A DNA stretch of 64,000 nt from Petaurus breviceps papuanus (Eukaryota > Chordata > Mammalia > Diprotodontia > Petauridae). The notes beneath the pieces are model-generated. The model had not been told where the DNA came from. It was given only the letters and a program-made list of their open reading frames with translations, and did not search any database. The position numbers and the translations under genes were made by a program. Position 1 is the stretch's first letter, and each line of letters starts with the position of its first letter. Shown one piece after another: positions 44,095-56,224 of the stretch. The DNA is taken from the NCBI GenBank assembly GCA_028583685.1, contig JAMXIF010001210.1, positions 12,916,316 through 12,980,315 on the forward strand, written 5' to 3'.

Positions 44095-44485
44095 TTTGAG
44101 GCAGGCTCCTAGCCACGCCCTTCCTGTAGGATTCCAAGCCTTTACGGTAGAGGGTTTTGCCCTGGGGCAAGAGTTACTATGTTTTCAGGGTCAGAGGGGG
44201 AGTTTGGAGCAAGTGAGGTTCACTCTGTCATCCTAGTCTTTGGAGGTCCTGAAAGGGGCTTTTTAAAAAAAAAAATTTCTGGGCTATGAAGTGGTAGCCC
44301 CAGGAGTGTTTGCTGTCCAGGACAGGGGCCCCTGTATTTGCTTCTTACCTTGCTCTTTCCATTCTCAGCCCTTTGGTGATAGGCCTGGTAGTGGACCTTG
44401 TGGTTGGTGGGAAGACTTGCCCTCCGAGTTGATCAGGCCCCTTCAGGGCCTGCCTCTGCCGGCTGCGCCTTCCCGGCCTGCCCCC
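43654..44485 (-). mobile_element. L1 5' end without 3' half, 15-bp TSD
   Basis: It is flanked by ccttcagaaggtctc at 43639-43653 and 44486-44500. On the minus strand it starts GGGGGGGCAGGCCGGGAAGG, runs through about 390 bp of 5' UTR and stops 147 codons into ORF1. The rest of ORF1, ORF2, the 3' UTR and poly(A) are absent. Normal L1 insertions are truncated at the 5' end instead. Internal priming or a template switch during target-primed reverse transcription is the likely cause. Confidence 0.85.
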
Positions 44486-44559
44486 CCTTCAGAAGGTCTC
44501 AAAGTGTGGTGTGTACATGATTTTATTTGGGTCTTACGGCAACCTTATGAGGTAATAAT

Positions 44560-44850
44560 AGTAATAATAATAATAGCATTAAAGCTTTTAATGCTTTGTA
44601 AAGCACTTTAAGCTCTGTAAAGCACTTCACACACACACACACACACACACACATTTTTGACTTGATTTTCACAACAATCCTGTTAAGTACGTTGCTATTA
44701 TCCTCATTTTATAAGCAAGGTAACTGAGGCCAAAAGAGGCTGAATGACTTTGTGTCACACAGCTGGTAAATATCCGAGGTGGGATTCAAACTTATGTTTT
44801 CCTGACTACAAGACCAGCACTAAATCCACTGTGCCATTCACCTGCCTCAA
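44560..44850 (-). repeat. CORE-SINE (THER1/MIR-like) with internal (CA)n
   Basis: Antisense distal part 'ttaatgctttgtaaagcac', a (CA)n array at 44629-44653, then 'tgaggccaaaagaggctgaa', 'cacacagctggtaaatatcc' and 'aatccactgtgccattca'. Confidence 0.75.
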
Positions 44851-44871
44851 TTAACCTATAAACACTACATT

Positions 44872-44985
44872 TTGTCCCCATTTTACAGATGGAGAAACTG
44901 AGTCAAGCTGGGAAGTGTCAGAGGTATGGTTTGAATCCAGGTATTCTTCACTATAAATCCAACACTCTGTGTACTATTACAGACT
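44872..44985 (-). repeat. MIR fragment
   Basis: 'ccattttacagatggagaaa' and 'atggtttgaatccaggtatt' in antisense order. Confidence 0.7.
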
Positions 44986-44999
44986 GGCTCTTATGAATG

Positions 45000-46990
45000 T
45001 AATCCACATTTGGAGTTCTGTCAAAAGGCTTAGACACAGAATAAGGGGAGATGGGAGCTCTGTGTAGGCAGACAATCTCTGCATTCCCTAAGCTCTAAGG
45101 TGATTTTGGATTTGACCAGAGAGCAGACTATACAGAGGGCTGCCAACCTTATCCTTGGAGGAGGGAGCTGGCCGGTGAGAGAAGCAGAGACTGAGCAAAA
45201 AAGATGCAGATATAATTTAGATTTATTTGTGTCACAGGGTTTAAGCAGAGGTTCAGGGACACAGAGCAGTGCATACTGCAATAAAGTGTTTATTTAGCTA
45301 GATATCATCAGGGATCTAGCACACTCCAATTCCAGGGACACTGCAATTTCTACTTTTGTGGGAAGTAGGAGGAGGTCTATGGTTGCACTAAAAGTAGCCT
45401 AGCTGGGGAGAGGCAGCCAGATTCCTGGCCAGCCATAGCTGTGTGTTGACTTCTTTGTTCCACCTCTAAGAAGGATATTGACCTAAAATTATATATACCT
45501 ACTATGTACCAGATATTTGTAGGTCAGGGGTAAGATGCTCTGTTAGGGCTTCAGAAAAAAGTCACATTCCTGGAGCACTTTAAAGGGGAGGGTTAAAATT
45601 AGTTTACTCTTGGCCAGCGTAGTCCCTGCTGCCAAATCCTTGTTACATAAAAAAAATCGCCAGTAACCAGCTCTTATTAATAGCAAACAGTGAGACAAAA
45701 ATCAAGGTGGGGGGGGTAGATAGATTAGTGTTGACATATACATGATTAAGTGGACTCTTCAACTCAGAGGTACAATAAAATCTCAGCTCAAACAAAGAGT
45801 AAACACTCACTGGAAAAGTCTGCTCTTTGGTCTCTGGGGTGGCAGGCCTTGGGGGTTAAAGGACATATTGGGGGAAGGTTGACTTCCTTTATGTGCCTTT
45901 GTTTTTGGGGAGTTCTCCCTGTCACCATGCTTTTTCTTTCCCCTGCCTCTCTTAAATACCATTTTTTCCTCTTCTTTGAAGATGGCTCCACTGATCCAAA
46001 GTCACATTACCTTTATGTATGCCATATGAATGTCATGGATTCAAAGGTCTGCACACTCAGAAGTGTGCAACACTCCACTTCCCAGGGCTGTCCTTTAGGA
46101 AACACTCAACTTGTCTGGGGCAGTGGGGGCATTTACCGATAAGCTAGGAGGAAGAAGGAGGAACCAATGTCATTATAAGCAGAAGATATGAAAGAGAGGT
46201 TACATTACTGTGTAATCCATGACTTTTCTTTTCCCATCCTCTCACCCTCTTTCTAGAGACAGTTAATAATACTGGGTTCATTTACTTATTTTAAACCTAC
46301 TGTTCTCCTCTGTGCTTAGGAATATTAATCTTTCTTTTCCTAAATGTTTGTTTCTTAAGTTAGCACATGTAATAACCTGTTGATCAATAAACACTCTAAA
46401 CTGTGTATATTTTAATTAGTGATTACAAATAAAGAGAAGATAAGAAAAAAGTGTTTCTTCTTTTAGAGAAGCAAAATATTTGGGTCAGATTGAACCTGGG
46501 GGCTTGGAGCTAATTTAGAAACCATTGGGCAAAAGAAGGGAGGTTGACACTGAATTTCTAAAAGTCTGATGACAAATTTGCAATCCAAATACTCAGAAAT
46601 AAGTAGAAAGTTGGTGAAAACAATAGGCTATGAAGCAATAAAGGTATAGGCATTTTAAAACTTTGTTCTTTTCCCAGTGGTGGCTGCCATTTTTTTCAAG
46701 CTGGGGTTAGAAAAGAAAGCTATGTCCTCACAAAGAGAGGGAGGAGTCAGTTGCATGGAAAGAAAAGCTTTACACCTGAAAGGGAGTGAACACCTAAGGA
46801 AGCCTTTCCCACAGGAGAGGAGGAGAGAGTTTTTTGGGCATCTTCACATAGATCCATCCACTGGCTAGTCCTGCCTTGCCTTTCAGACCTATCTGCTGCT
46901 TATGTGTATTGCAGAGAAGAGAAAGTGAGCAGTTCTAGAAAGGATTAATTATATGCAGATGTTTAGCAACACCAATGTTCTGGTTTAGTA
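45000..46990. other. No recognised gene or repeat
   Basis: About 2 kb with no readable repeat landmark. An AATAAA at 45279-45284 followed by a T-rich stretch is not enough to call an LTR or gene end. Open frames have no known domain. Confidence 0.35.
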
Positions 46991-46994
46991 AAAA

Positions 46995-47160
46995 GACCTT
47001 AGGATCATTTATTTAGAGCTGGAAGAGACCTTCAAGGTCATCTAGACAAACTCTCCTTGAAGGCTTTTGCTGCTTTTTGTATCCCCAGAGCTTAGCACAG
47101 TGCCTGGCATGTCGTCAGTGCTTAATAAATGTCTATCGAATGAATAAATGAAATCTTCCC
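46995..47160 (+). mobile_element. MIR3-like piece followed by L2 3' end
   Basis: 'gagctggaagagaccttca' and 'aggtcatctagacaaactct' are CORE-SINE-like. 'gcttagcacagtgcctggca' then 'gcttaataaatgtctatcg' is the L2 3' terminus. Confidence 0.7.
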
Positions 47161-47369
47161 ATTTAAAAAAATACAATAATTTTCTTATTCTTGTTTATGC
47201 CTATTTTTTGAGTGAGAAAACATTTAACATAGTTTTCACATATACAATAGACACATTGAGAACATTTAAAAGTGGTTAAAAATCTCCAATCGTGAGTACT
47301 ATATTTCACTCTTATCTTGCAAGGAGTAGACATTAGGAAGATGTTGCAGTTATTACCTTGTAGACAAAT

Positions 47370-47485
47370 AGAACTTCATTCAGTCCTCTGATTTTACAGA
47401 TAAGAGAACAGAGGCCCACAAAAGCTAAGTAATCTGCCCAATATTACATTTGAAATGAGTTGTAGGGTCCGGATCTTGGTCCTAT
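47370..47485 (-). repeat. MIR fragment
   Basis: 'gattttacagataagagaac' and 'aagctaagtaatctgcccaa' in antisense order. Confidence 0.65.
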
Positions 47486-47642
47486 ATACTGAAGGGGTTT
47501 AATAAAATATTTTAATATTTTCTTTTTGTCACATAATTATTTCTCTTGTTAATGGGATTACATGAATACTGTCTATGCAGTATCTCTCACTATTACCATC
47601 ATTTTATTACTGGATATTTCAAAACATTATCATGGATTTATA

Positions 47643-47897
47643 GACAGTTAGGTAGTGCTATATAGAGTGCCAGGTCTGGAGTCTGGAAGATTCATCTTCC
47701 TGAGTTCAAATCTGGCCTCAGACAATTACTAGCTATATTACCCTGGGCAAGTTAACTCACCCTGGTTTGCCTCAGTTTCATCATCTGTAAAATGAACTAG
47801 AAAAGGAAATGGCAAACCACTTAAGTATCCTTACCAAGAAAACCCCAAATGGGGTCATGAAGAGTTGGACATAACTGAAAACAACAAAACAACAATA
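47643..47897 (+). repeat. tRNA-derived SINE, long Mar1-like form
   Basis: Head 'gacagttaggtagtgctata', 'caaatctggcctcagacaat', then the long tail 'aaaggaaatggcaaaccact', 'aaaccccaaatggggtcatg' and an ACAACA-rich end. Confidence 0.85.
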
Positions 47898-47904
47898 AAT
47901 CATA

Positions 47905-48060
47905 AATTCAGAATCTTAGCTCTGGGAAGGATCTTTTAAATCAACTAGTTTAGTTCTCTTATATTTCACAAGAGGAAACTGAGGCCCCCAAAACGGAATC
48001 AACTTGCTTAAGACCAAACAGCTGTTTACTGGAAGAGGAAGGACTAGAATCCAGGTATTT
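47905..48060 (-). repeat. MIR3-like SINE
   Basis: 'agaggaaactgaggccccca' and 'aaggactagaatccaggtat' in antisense order. Confidence 0.65.
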
Positions 48061-48520
48061 ATAAGAATTAGAGTATTTGTAATATTACTTTGAAATGCAA
48101 AGAGTTATTTTTGAGTTATTTGGTTAGCAGAAGAGAAAGTTGAAAAAAAAATGGACTTCAATACAGCCAAATTAGCCTGAAATACTAAGTACCCAGGATT
48201 GATTCAGTTCCCTAACAGAGCTTCACCCTCCTACCTCCAGCTGCTACCTGGAAGAGAAGAGCTTCTCAACTCTGTGGTCCCTGGAGAAGATGGAGCCAGA
48301 TGGCCCAGATGGCTGGATAGAGGAAGGAGGATTTCCTGGACAATATCAAATTCTTGGAGAGTTTGGGCAAGGGGGACCTAGTTTTTGAGAGCAAGGTAGA
48401 AAATATTCAAAGATTATTGAATTATGCATTAAGATTGGGACAACCTCCCCCCCCAACAAAAACAAACAAATAAGAACCCACAACAAACCAAAAAACAAAC
48501 CCAACCAAACAACTTAGCCT

Positions 48521-48975
48521 GGCATTTAAAAGTTTCCATGATCTATCTCCTGGCTATTCTTCCAATTTACTCCATGTTACCCCCATCAAACACTTTTTGT
48601 TCTAATCTAACTTACTTGTTGGTTATTTCTTACATGCAACATTCCATTCCCCCACCTTGTTGGCCTTTTCAAGTGACTTCCATGGCTTAAATACAATTTA
48701 TTCTATCATCAGTTTGACCTGTTAGAATCTCTGGCTTCCTTGAAAGCACAGCTTAGATGCCATTTCATATACAAGGCCCTCCCTGATCCCCCTTCAGTTT
48801 AGTCAATCTCTTCCTCTTGAAATGACTTCCTATTTATGTGTTTTCCCTACTCTTTTGGTAGAATTTAAGGTTTCTGAAGGCAAACTTTCTTTTGCTTTTT
48901 TGTTTTTGTACACTTAATGCCTAGCACAGTGCTTTATTTGTTGTGGGTGGCTTAATATATGTTAGTTTAGTTGAA
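48521..48975 (+). mobile_element. L2 3' region
   Basis: 'gcctggcatttaaaagtttc', 'ttagatgccatttcatatac', 'aaggccctccctgatccccc' and 'tagcacagtgctttatttg' are the 3' part of L2 in order. It is old and non-coding. Confidence 0.75.
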
Positions 48976-49344
48976 TTGAAAATGTTTCCCGTGCTTGTAT
49001 TAGTGATGAAGTTGGGTTTCATGTGACCTATAATTCTAGGTATTGATTCACTTTTCAGTCATGACCCAGTATTTTCCTCCTTTATTCATTTGTTTATTAA
49101 ATCTATTTTTTAAAGACTTTGAGTCACCGAAAATTTGATTCTTTAGATACTGTGTTGTTTCATGATTTGTACCATCACTGGGAAAAAATTGTCATTAAAA
49201 ATTCTCTATGAAAGTTTCATAGGAGAACATTGACAAGGATAGGATAACAGGAATCACAACACAAATGTACTACCCATATTGAAGAGATTAGAGATCCAGT
49301 GGAGTCTTCAAGGTTTTTTTTTTTTTACTATCACTCTAATTCTT

Positions 49345-49495
49345 TTTTTTTGGAAGGCTACTGGGGGTAAGTAACTTGCCCAAGGTTACATGGCTAGTTT
49401 TTTTGTGTGGGTGTTAAGTGTCTGAGGCCAGAAACGAACTCAGGTCCTCTTGACTCCAGGGCCAGCGCTTCACTCACTGCGCCACCTAGCTGCCC
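49345..49495 (-). repeat. tRNA-derived SINE, subfamily B, 17-bp TSD
   Basis: Antisense copy with perfect TSD ctatcactctaattctt at 49328-49344 and 49496-49512. A 'GTGTGGGTGTTAAGTGTCTG' junction marks subfamily B. Confidence 0.95.
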
Positions 49496-49634
49496 CTATC
49501 ACTCTAATTCTTAAGGTACATTGGTGTTATTCCTCATTTAGAAGTCTCTTGGAAATCAGAACAACTAAATTCCACCAAACTTGCTTAGCCCTCTCAAAGG
49601 TCATAGCTTGACCCTAGGGTTTGGGAAGTCATGG

Positions 49635-50030
49635 TGTAATAGGAAGAACAAAGGCCTTGGGGTTAGCAAACCTGTCACTGACTCATTCTCTTCTTCACTT
49701 AAACCCAATTCATGAGCAAGCCAAGACATTGACTTGTGAAGTCATTGTTTACTTTGAGAGTGAAGGATGGATAATAACAACTGACTAGCTGGGTGACCTT
49801 GGGCAACTAATTCACTTCACTGAACTTTTCTCAGCTCAGATAATTATACACACACACACTTCCTGGTTCACAGGGAGGTTAACAGGCCATCCTACTATAG
49901 GTACTTTCATCAACTGTAAAATGGGGATAATTATGTAGGGTTGTTGTGAAGATCAAATGAGAGGATATTTGTAGAAAGTGCTTGACACAGTACCCGGTAC
50001 ATAGTGGGTGCTTAATAAATGTTCCCTATG
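49635..50030 (+). repeat. CORE-SINE split by a LINE-tail SINE
   Basis: The head part ends 'agcaaacctgtcactg'. The body resumes at 49786 with 'gactagctgggtgaccttgg' and ends 'gtgggtgcttaataaatgtt'. The split is made by 49670-49785. Confidence 0.7.
49670..49785 (+). repeat. LINE-tail SINE, partial
   Basis: 'cttcacttaaacccaattca', 'tgaagtcattgttta' and the tail 'agagtgaaggatggataata' match the copies at 10520 and 53516. Confidence 0.6.
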
Positions 50031-50599
50031 CTCTGGCAATGCTTCGCTGTTCCCCCCTCTTCCCTCCATGTATAGGAAACAAGTCTAGTACAAAGCTCCT
50101 AGGATGGAAATTCTTGATTAACAGATGTTTATATTATAATATAATTATACTAATTATTTTATATTCTACCATGAAATATGAAAATATTAAAACATTATGT
50201 GAAATTATGCAGATAATTCCAAAAGACTCATTTTGTCATTAATCTCAGGCTCTTCTCTAACTGTGTGTATGTGTCTTTATGGTATGTAAAAACAGCTCTA
50301 GGGATAGAGATATTATTTTAGAAATTTGCTAAAAGTGGTAAAAGAGCTACCACAGTTATGTGCTCTCATTCCCCTTTTTGTGCTTGGGTGTTTATGTCCA
50401 TGATCCTGGTTAGGGAAAAGAACAGAGAAAAAGTAACATTTCCCCATTTCAGAATGCCTGAAAACAGTTCCCAAATACTTCTCCCTCTCTCTTCCACAAT
50501 TCTTTTTCTCTTTCCCTCCTTCCTTCCTAATTCTTCTCTTCTAAGTCCCAAATGGAAAGTGGGTGGGAGGACATGGTCAGAGCTAGTGGTGGAATCAAA

Positions 50600-50955
50600 A
50601 TCAATCAGTCGGTCAAGAAACATTAAGCACAGAGTAGGTGCAAAAGATTGTCCCTCCTGTCAAGGAGCTCATGTTATAATAGGGGAGACAACATGCAAAC
50701 AAGTATGTACAAACAAATGATATATATATATGTATATATACATACATGTATATATGTGTGTGCATATATATACACATACAGAGGATACATAGGATATATA
50801 CACATACACATATATGATATATAGGAAATAATCAATAGAGAGAAGGCAATAAAATTACATGATTGGGAAAGGCTTCTCATAGAAGATGGAATTTTTATCT
50901 GGGACTTGAAGGAAGTCAGGGAAGCTAGGAGACAGAGAGGAGAGTATTCCAGTTC
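50600..50955 (+). repeat. Unclassified ancient repeat with internal TA/CA array
   Basis: 'aggagctcatgttataatag', 'gacaacatgcaaacaagtat', an (AT)/(AC) array at 50717-50815, then 'gattgggaaaggcttctcat' and 'gacttgaaggaagtcaggga'. Same family as 8650. Confidence 0.55.
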
Positions 50956-50957
50956 CT

Positions 50958-51350
50958 TTTTTTTTTTTTTTAAAGGTGCCTCAAACTTTGCTTTTAATTC
51001 CTATCTGCTTTTGGAAGGGGACCTGTTGAGGAAGAAATGAATGGAAGATGGAATCATGGGGAAAGAGGGAAAATGAATTATTCTGTTTAAAAAAACCTGG
51101 CAGCATGGTCTTGAAGTTAATAGACAAAAAATTTGTAATGGCTTTTTTGGTTATTCTCCTTACTCTCCCAATGCCTAGATGTATACAAAAGTAAATTAAA
51201 ACCAAGATGCCCCACCCCTCTACCCCCAATGAAAGGGTTTGGACAACTTTCTTACCTAACTCTGGGAAATGAATAATTTGTTTATTCTCTCTGTGTTGAG
51301 TTTCTACTAAATCTGTCAATGGGAAAACAGCAAATATGTTTAATGTGACA
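50958..51350 (-). other. Possible retrocopy or LINE 3' end with poly(A)
   Basis: A T14-15 tract at 50958 would be a poly(A) on the minus strand. Upstream of it (to the right) is mixed-complexity sequence with a 112-codon open frame (51319-50981) that I cannot assign. The last 45 bases before the tail recur at about 20850-20905 ('aaagtttgaggcaactttta'), so this is a dispersed element end and not a unique retrogene. Confidence 0.3.
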
Positions 51351-51914
51351 AAAAAATCAAAGCATCTTGTACATAGTGCATTGTTACTATGAGTTCGTTA
51401 TTTTTTAAAAAAGAGATGATTAGTAATAACTATCTGAGCTTGTGCTTTCATAAGGGCCATGCAGAATAATGAAATGGATGGGAGGGGAGCCAGAATCATC
51501 TTCTTAACCATCTGCTCTTAATTCAGTTAATTAGGGAAGAAGAAGGGAAGGGTAAGAAATAAGCATTTATATAGCACCTACTATATGCCAAACACTGGTA
51601 AAGTACTTTACAATTATCATCTCACTTAACAATAACCTGTTCAAATTTATTTAAAATTTAATGATATATGATACTTCTGGCATGGTAGGGACCACTGGAG
51701 TTTTCCCTTTCCCCAATTCCAAAAACATTGAATCTTAGTACTGTGCTACAGTATTTATCTTTGGCTAACCATGTAGATAGCTAAGGCATCTTCGGGCTCA
51801 TGAATATGTTTTTCCAACTATGAAATTTGTATTGTTCTCCTCTACCCACCTCCTATCAAGTTCACTTTCTTGCTGCCAATTCGCTAAGACATTGTGGGGA
51901 AAGTCTGATAATGA

Positions 51915-52002
51915 CTAAAAGCAGGGACTATTTTCTGCCTTTGTATCCTCAGTGCTTAGCTTGGTTATATAGTAGGTGTTTAATAAAAGTTTGTTGACTT
52001 AA
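51915..52002 (+). mobile_element. L2 3' end fragment
   Basis: 'agcagggactattttctgcc', 'gtatcctcagtgcttagctt' and 'gtttaataaaagtttgttg'. Confidence 0.7.
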
Positions 52003-52034
52003 GAGGGGGGAACTACAGTAAGGAGAGGCAGTTT

Positions 52035-52520
52035 TTTCTGTTTCTATTTATACTAAATTTTATTTTTTTAATGAATAGAAACCTACTTTCTCTCCCTTCC
52101 CCTATTAAAAAAGAAAAAGAAAAACAAAACCCTTGTAATAAGCATGCATAGTTAAACATAACAAATTCCTTCACTGGCCATGTCCAAAAAGTATAGGTGT
52201 CAGTCTTCATCCTGAGTCTACTATGTCTCTATCTGAAATACATTTGTCATTGGTCCTCTGAAATCATGGCTGGACATTGTGTTGATTAGAGTTTGTAAGT
52301 CTTTCAGAGTTGTTTATTTAAAATATTGCTGTTATTGTAAATATTTTTCTTGGGTTTGCTCATCTTACATCATACAAGCCTTTCCAAGTTTCTCTGAAAC
52401 TATTTTTCATCATTCCATATAAGAGAATAATATTCCATTATATTAATATATGATAATTTATTAAATTATTCCCCAGTTGATGGGAACTTTATTGGTTTCC
52501 ACTTCTTTGCCTAGAGTTTT
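52035..52520 (-). mobile_element. Old L1 3' end
   Basis: 'actggccatgtccaaaaagt', 'agcctttccaagtttctctg' and 'ttccccagttgatgggaact' are the complement of an L1 3' UTR and ORF2 C-terminus, close to the 26500 copy. Confidence 0.7.
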
Positions 52521-52744
52521 TTTATTTTTTTAAACCTATTGCCAGATCACACACTGATTTCCATAGCTGTGATGCTCTATATCTTAGAACAATTTGATAA
52601 AACTCATAGCTGTACTGATCTTGAACTCAGAGCTTTACCTAGAGCAGGACAAGTGGGAATTTGACCCAGGGTGGCAAAATGAAGAAAGTGCTGACAGCAT
52701 TTGCACTCCTAGAAACAGCTGAGCTTAGCACCTAGTTAGAAAGA

Positions 52745-52975
52745 ATGTGTTCTTGTTTTGGAAGAGGATCATGGCATCAGGGAAATGATGACATGACTTA
52801 GAGTTGACTTTAATTTGTGTGGGGGACAGCTGTGCAAAGTTACCAGCCTCACTTTCTCCTCCAGAGCCATCTGGATCCAGTGACCTGATGTTCATCAGGA
52901 TGACTGGAGATGACCCAGGATGCAACAGAAGATTCTGGTCCTTTCAGCTAAGGCCTTTGCAGGTACTTACTGAGA
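52745..52975 (-). repeat. LINE-tail SINE, minus strand
   Basis: Plus strand begins with the tail complement 'gttcttgttttggaagagga' and contains 'tcctccagagccatctggat' and 'gtgacctgatgttcatcagg'. It is the inverted partner of 53516-53745. Confidence 0.8.
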
Positions 52976-53229
52976 GTGAGGTTAGCACCCATTCAGTGAA
53001 CAGGCCTCTTTAAGAAGTGAGTCAAGGAATGAACCCTTTAATTAGAAAAAGAAAAAGAGAAAAAAAATCAAGCTAGGAGGGAGAGACCCTCAGGCTTGTT
53101 GTTGCAAAGAGAAACAGTTTCCAGTGACATTCACTCTAAGCCAGGGCCCAGGGGGGCCCAGAATACAGCCATTAAGTGGTGCTTGGGCCCAGCTTATTGC
53201 TTCAGAGTGAACTGGGTTTAAGGTTTTAT

Positions 53230-53377
53230 GGAAGGAAGGAAGGAAGAAAAGAAGGAAGGAATGAAGGAAGAAAGGAATGAAGGAAGGAAGGAGGGAAGGA
53301 AAGAAGGAAGGAAGGGAGGGAGGGAGGAAGGAAGGAAAGAAGGAAGGAAGGGAGGGAGGAAGGAAAGAAGGAAGGAA
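53230..53377. repeat. (GGAA)n array
   Basis: About 148 bp of GGAA units with GGGA and AAGA interruptions. The Lys/Glu/Gly-rich frame over it is an artefact. Long GGAA arrays can bind ETS-type factors. Confidence 0.95.
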
Positions 53378-53515
53378 TCTAGCTAGTAAACCCCAAGTTA
53401 AGTGGACAGCTTCTGGGCATCAAATTTGCCTTCCTTTGGAGAGAAGAAGGAAAGGGAGAGGACGAGCTGAGTTATCCAGCTAGCTGGGTCCCTATCTAGG
53501 CAGTACAGTCTACTC

Positions 53516-53745
53516 ACGGGTTGTGTTTGTCCTTCATTTTCGAAGCCAGGCTCTCCCACTGCATCCTGAGTCATCTCCAGTCATCCTGATGAATATCAGG
53601 TCACTGGACCCTGATGGCTCTGGAGGAGAAAGTAAGGCTGGTGACCTTGCACAGCCCTCCCTCACTCAAATCAAAGTCAACTGAAAGTCATATCGTCATT
53701 TCCCTGATGCCATGGTCCTCTTTGAAAATGTAGAAAGAATGAATT
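53516..53745 (+). repeat. LINE-tail SINE, plus strand
   Basis: 'actgcatcctgagtcatctc', 'gctctggaggagaaagtaag' and the tail 'tggtcctctttgaaaatgta'. Complementary to 52745-52975 over roughly 190 bp. Confidence 0.8.
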
Positions 53746-53759
53746 GAAATAGGAAGATA

Positions 53760-55320
53760 CCAAATAGCACACAAATGATCATTCCCCAGGTAAGCTCTTT
53801 CTAGCCTCTTGGCGTTCTGCCACCTGAACCCTTTATAACCTTCCCCAGCAGTATTTGAGAGGGCATTTCTTGTTGCTTGCCACGCCTTCGTCTTGTGCTA
53901 CTTGGCCCAGGTACAGAAGTGGCTAATTATGGCTCTGCCTGCACCGGTCATGTGATTGCCTTACATCTGGCACAAACTGGCTAAAAGAAAACCTGAAATG
54001 CAATCCTGGCCCCTGCTGCCTGTTAGCCAGCTATAGTGATCATGCTTATAGCCAGATAATGCAAACTATAACAAACTATTGATTAAGATGTTGGACCGAT
54101 AAGCATGTACGATGCTGCAGATAAGCTCTGTATCTCTCCTATATGGCAGTATCAGACGCCTATTGATTGGCTAATCATCTGTAGCTTCCAGCTGCCATTG
54201 TATCTGTATGGTGGTGGTGTGAGGTACTGTTTGGGTCTATTCTGTGGAAGCCTGATCATAAATGAGAAGAAATCTACCTAAGGCCTGGCTATGGATAGGA
54301 CACATATTGATGCCACTTTGGAGAGGGGTCACTTGCAGGAAGACTTTCAAATGCTTTATTATCATACTGTGCAAAGGATTAATGTGGGTCCTCTGCTTTA
54401 AGGATAGTTCCCCCTCTCTTCCCCCCACTGGAGGACACAAGGAAAAGCAGTTTCCGGAAGCAGCTGGCAATCCTGCCTAGCCCTGGACTGACCAGTAGGG
54501 GTGCTGAAGACAGATGAGACCAAAGACCCTCTCCCCTGAAAACCAAATGTATCACCTCCATGGCACATCTGCTCCCCAAACCTGGGCTATCCAGTTGGCA
54601 GGCATATCTGGACAGACTTATTATTATGGCTTCTCTCCACGGGTGATCTGCTTGAGGCATTCATGGTTCATTGTCTAAATTTTAGATGTAAACCAGTAGA
54701 ATGCTGTCTCCCTTAACTCTTTTGGTACAGCCAATTACATTGCTGTGGAGGAGATATAATAATACTCATTATTCTTTGAATTTCTATGCAAGAAAAAGAT
54801 GCTTGATGTGCTGCCAAATGGGCCCTTGTGAATGTTTGACATGCCAACTTGCATGCACAAGAGGGGCAGCCTGTTAGGTTTGTGGCATCTGCATGCCAGG
54901 TGGGAGATGGAGTAGGAGGTGGTCCTGTTTCTTAATTTACTATAGACATTTCTTTAAGCAATTTATACTCGTTGTCTTTTTGGGTGGGGGGATGGGAAGA
55001 ATCACAACTCCATGCATACTGGCTGCTAACAGATTTTTTTTCCCAGGGAAATCACTCTCACAGCAGTGTGATACTTTCACAAAGAGGATACCTTCTAGGA
55101 ATAATGAAGAATGTCATTGGAGTAGGACCATCAAATAAAAGGATTGATGTTTCAGAAGCAAATATGCCAACATTTATCAATCTCAATGAATACTATCCCT
55201 TCCAAAACCTCGTGGGAGTCTGAGTAGTGATTATTGTCTTATCAGGTATTGCTGTTGACTGAGGCATTTTGGGAACTCTTCTTTTGGAATTGCCTCAGAC
55301 CCTGTTAAGTATGCCTTTAA
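53760..55320. other. No recognised gene or repeat
   Basis: No landmarks of known repeats. The short overlapping open frames on both strands show no domains. Confidence 0.35.
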
Positions 55321-55329
55321 ATAACCTCA

Positions 55330-55545
55330 ACAGTATGTATCATAGTAGTGTATGGTATATGTGTATATACACATACATAATACATACATACATAGAGAAT
55401 ATTTCATTTTTGCACACCTACATATATGTACATATATAGGTATATACATACACTATCAACATTACTTAAAGCCTTAATATATATTATTATAGCATATATG
55501 TGTACACATATATGCACATATAGATATAGGTTAAAAAAGTTAAAT
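55330..55545. repeat. TATG/TACA simple-repeat region
   Basis: Degenerate alternating purine-pyrimidine tract similar to 15500-15860. Confidence 0.8.
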
Positions 55546-55559
55546 ATTTTATTTTTAAA

Positions 55560-55770
55560 AACCATCAAATTGAATATCACTACAAGCAACTGACCTTGTT
55601 TAACAACTGTTTACATTTAAATGAACATACGATCAACCACTTTTCCTCTTATATTAGTCATAGTTATTATATATTTCATTCTTCTGGCTGATTTTTTTTC
55701 AGTTTGTGTTATTTCATATGAGTCTTTCCAGAATTTTTTGTATTTTGCACACTTGTTGGTCTTCCATCAT
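55560..55770 (-). mobile_element. L1-like fragment
   Basis: 'gtgttatttcatatgagtct' and 'ttccagaattttttg' resemble the L1 3' UTR complement. Short and diverged. Confidence 0.35.
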
Positions 55771-56224
55771 AAGGACACTCTCACGGTCTGTACTGTAACA
55801 CCAAGGAAAGGCAACTTCCCAAGGTTCAGAATACCAGCATAGGTGCTCTCCATTTTATTCAGTGACAAACCAAGAGCAGAGAAGGTCAAAACATGACATC
55901 ATTCCAAATACAGCATTTACTAAGGGTGATTAAATAATCTCCAAGTACTACCCCACCCCAGGACCTTCCAATCATTCAATCAATTACAAAGTCCCTGTTC
56001 TAAATACTACTCCAACCCCTAGGCTGTACCTTCATTTAGTCCACCACAAAGCCCCTCTTCTCAAATGGAGATTAGTTTCCAAACATAAGTAAACTACATT
56101 CATTTGTTCAACCACAGAACACAAAAAGGTCAAAAGTTCCCCACCCCTGGATCACAATTGAATCTACCCCAGAGCTACATCAAGTTTAAGCACAGCACTT
56201 AATACCCAAATGGAGGTCTTTTCT

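Noticed and set aside
45000-45300. Possible gene 3' end at AATAAA (45279)
   Set aside because: No upstream exon or coding similarity. A lone hexamer in AT-rich DNA is not evidence.
53277-53483. Lys/Glu/Gly-rich frame
   Set aside because: Translation of the GGAA array.
56131-56150. gttccccacccctg resembling one end of the hAT MITE
   Set aside because: Only about 14 bases match, with no second end and no 8-bp TSD. Treated as chance or a very old remnant.
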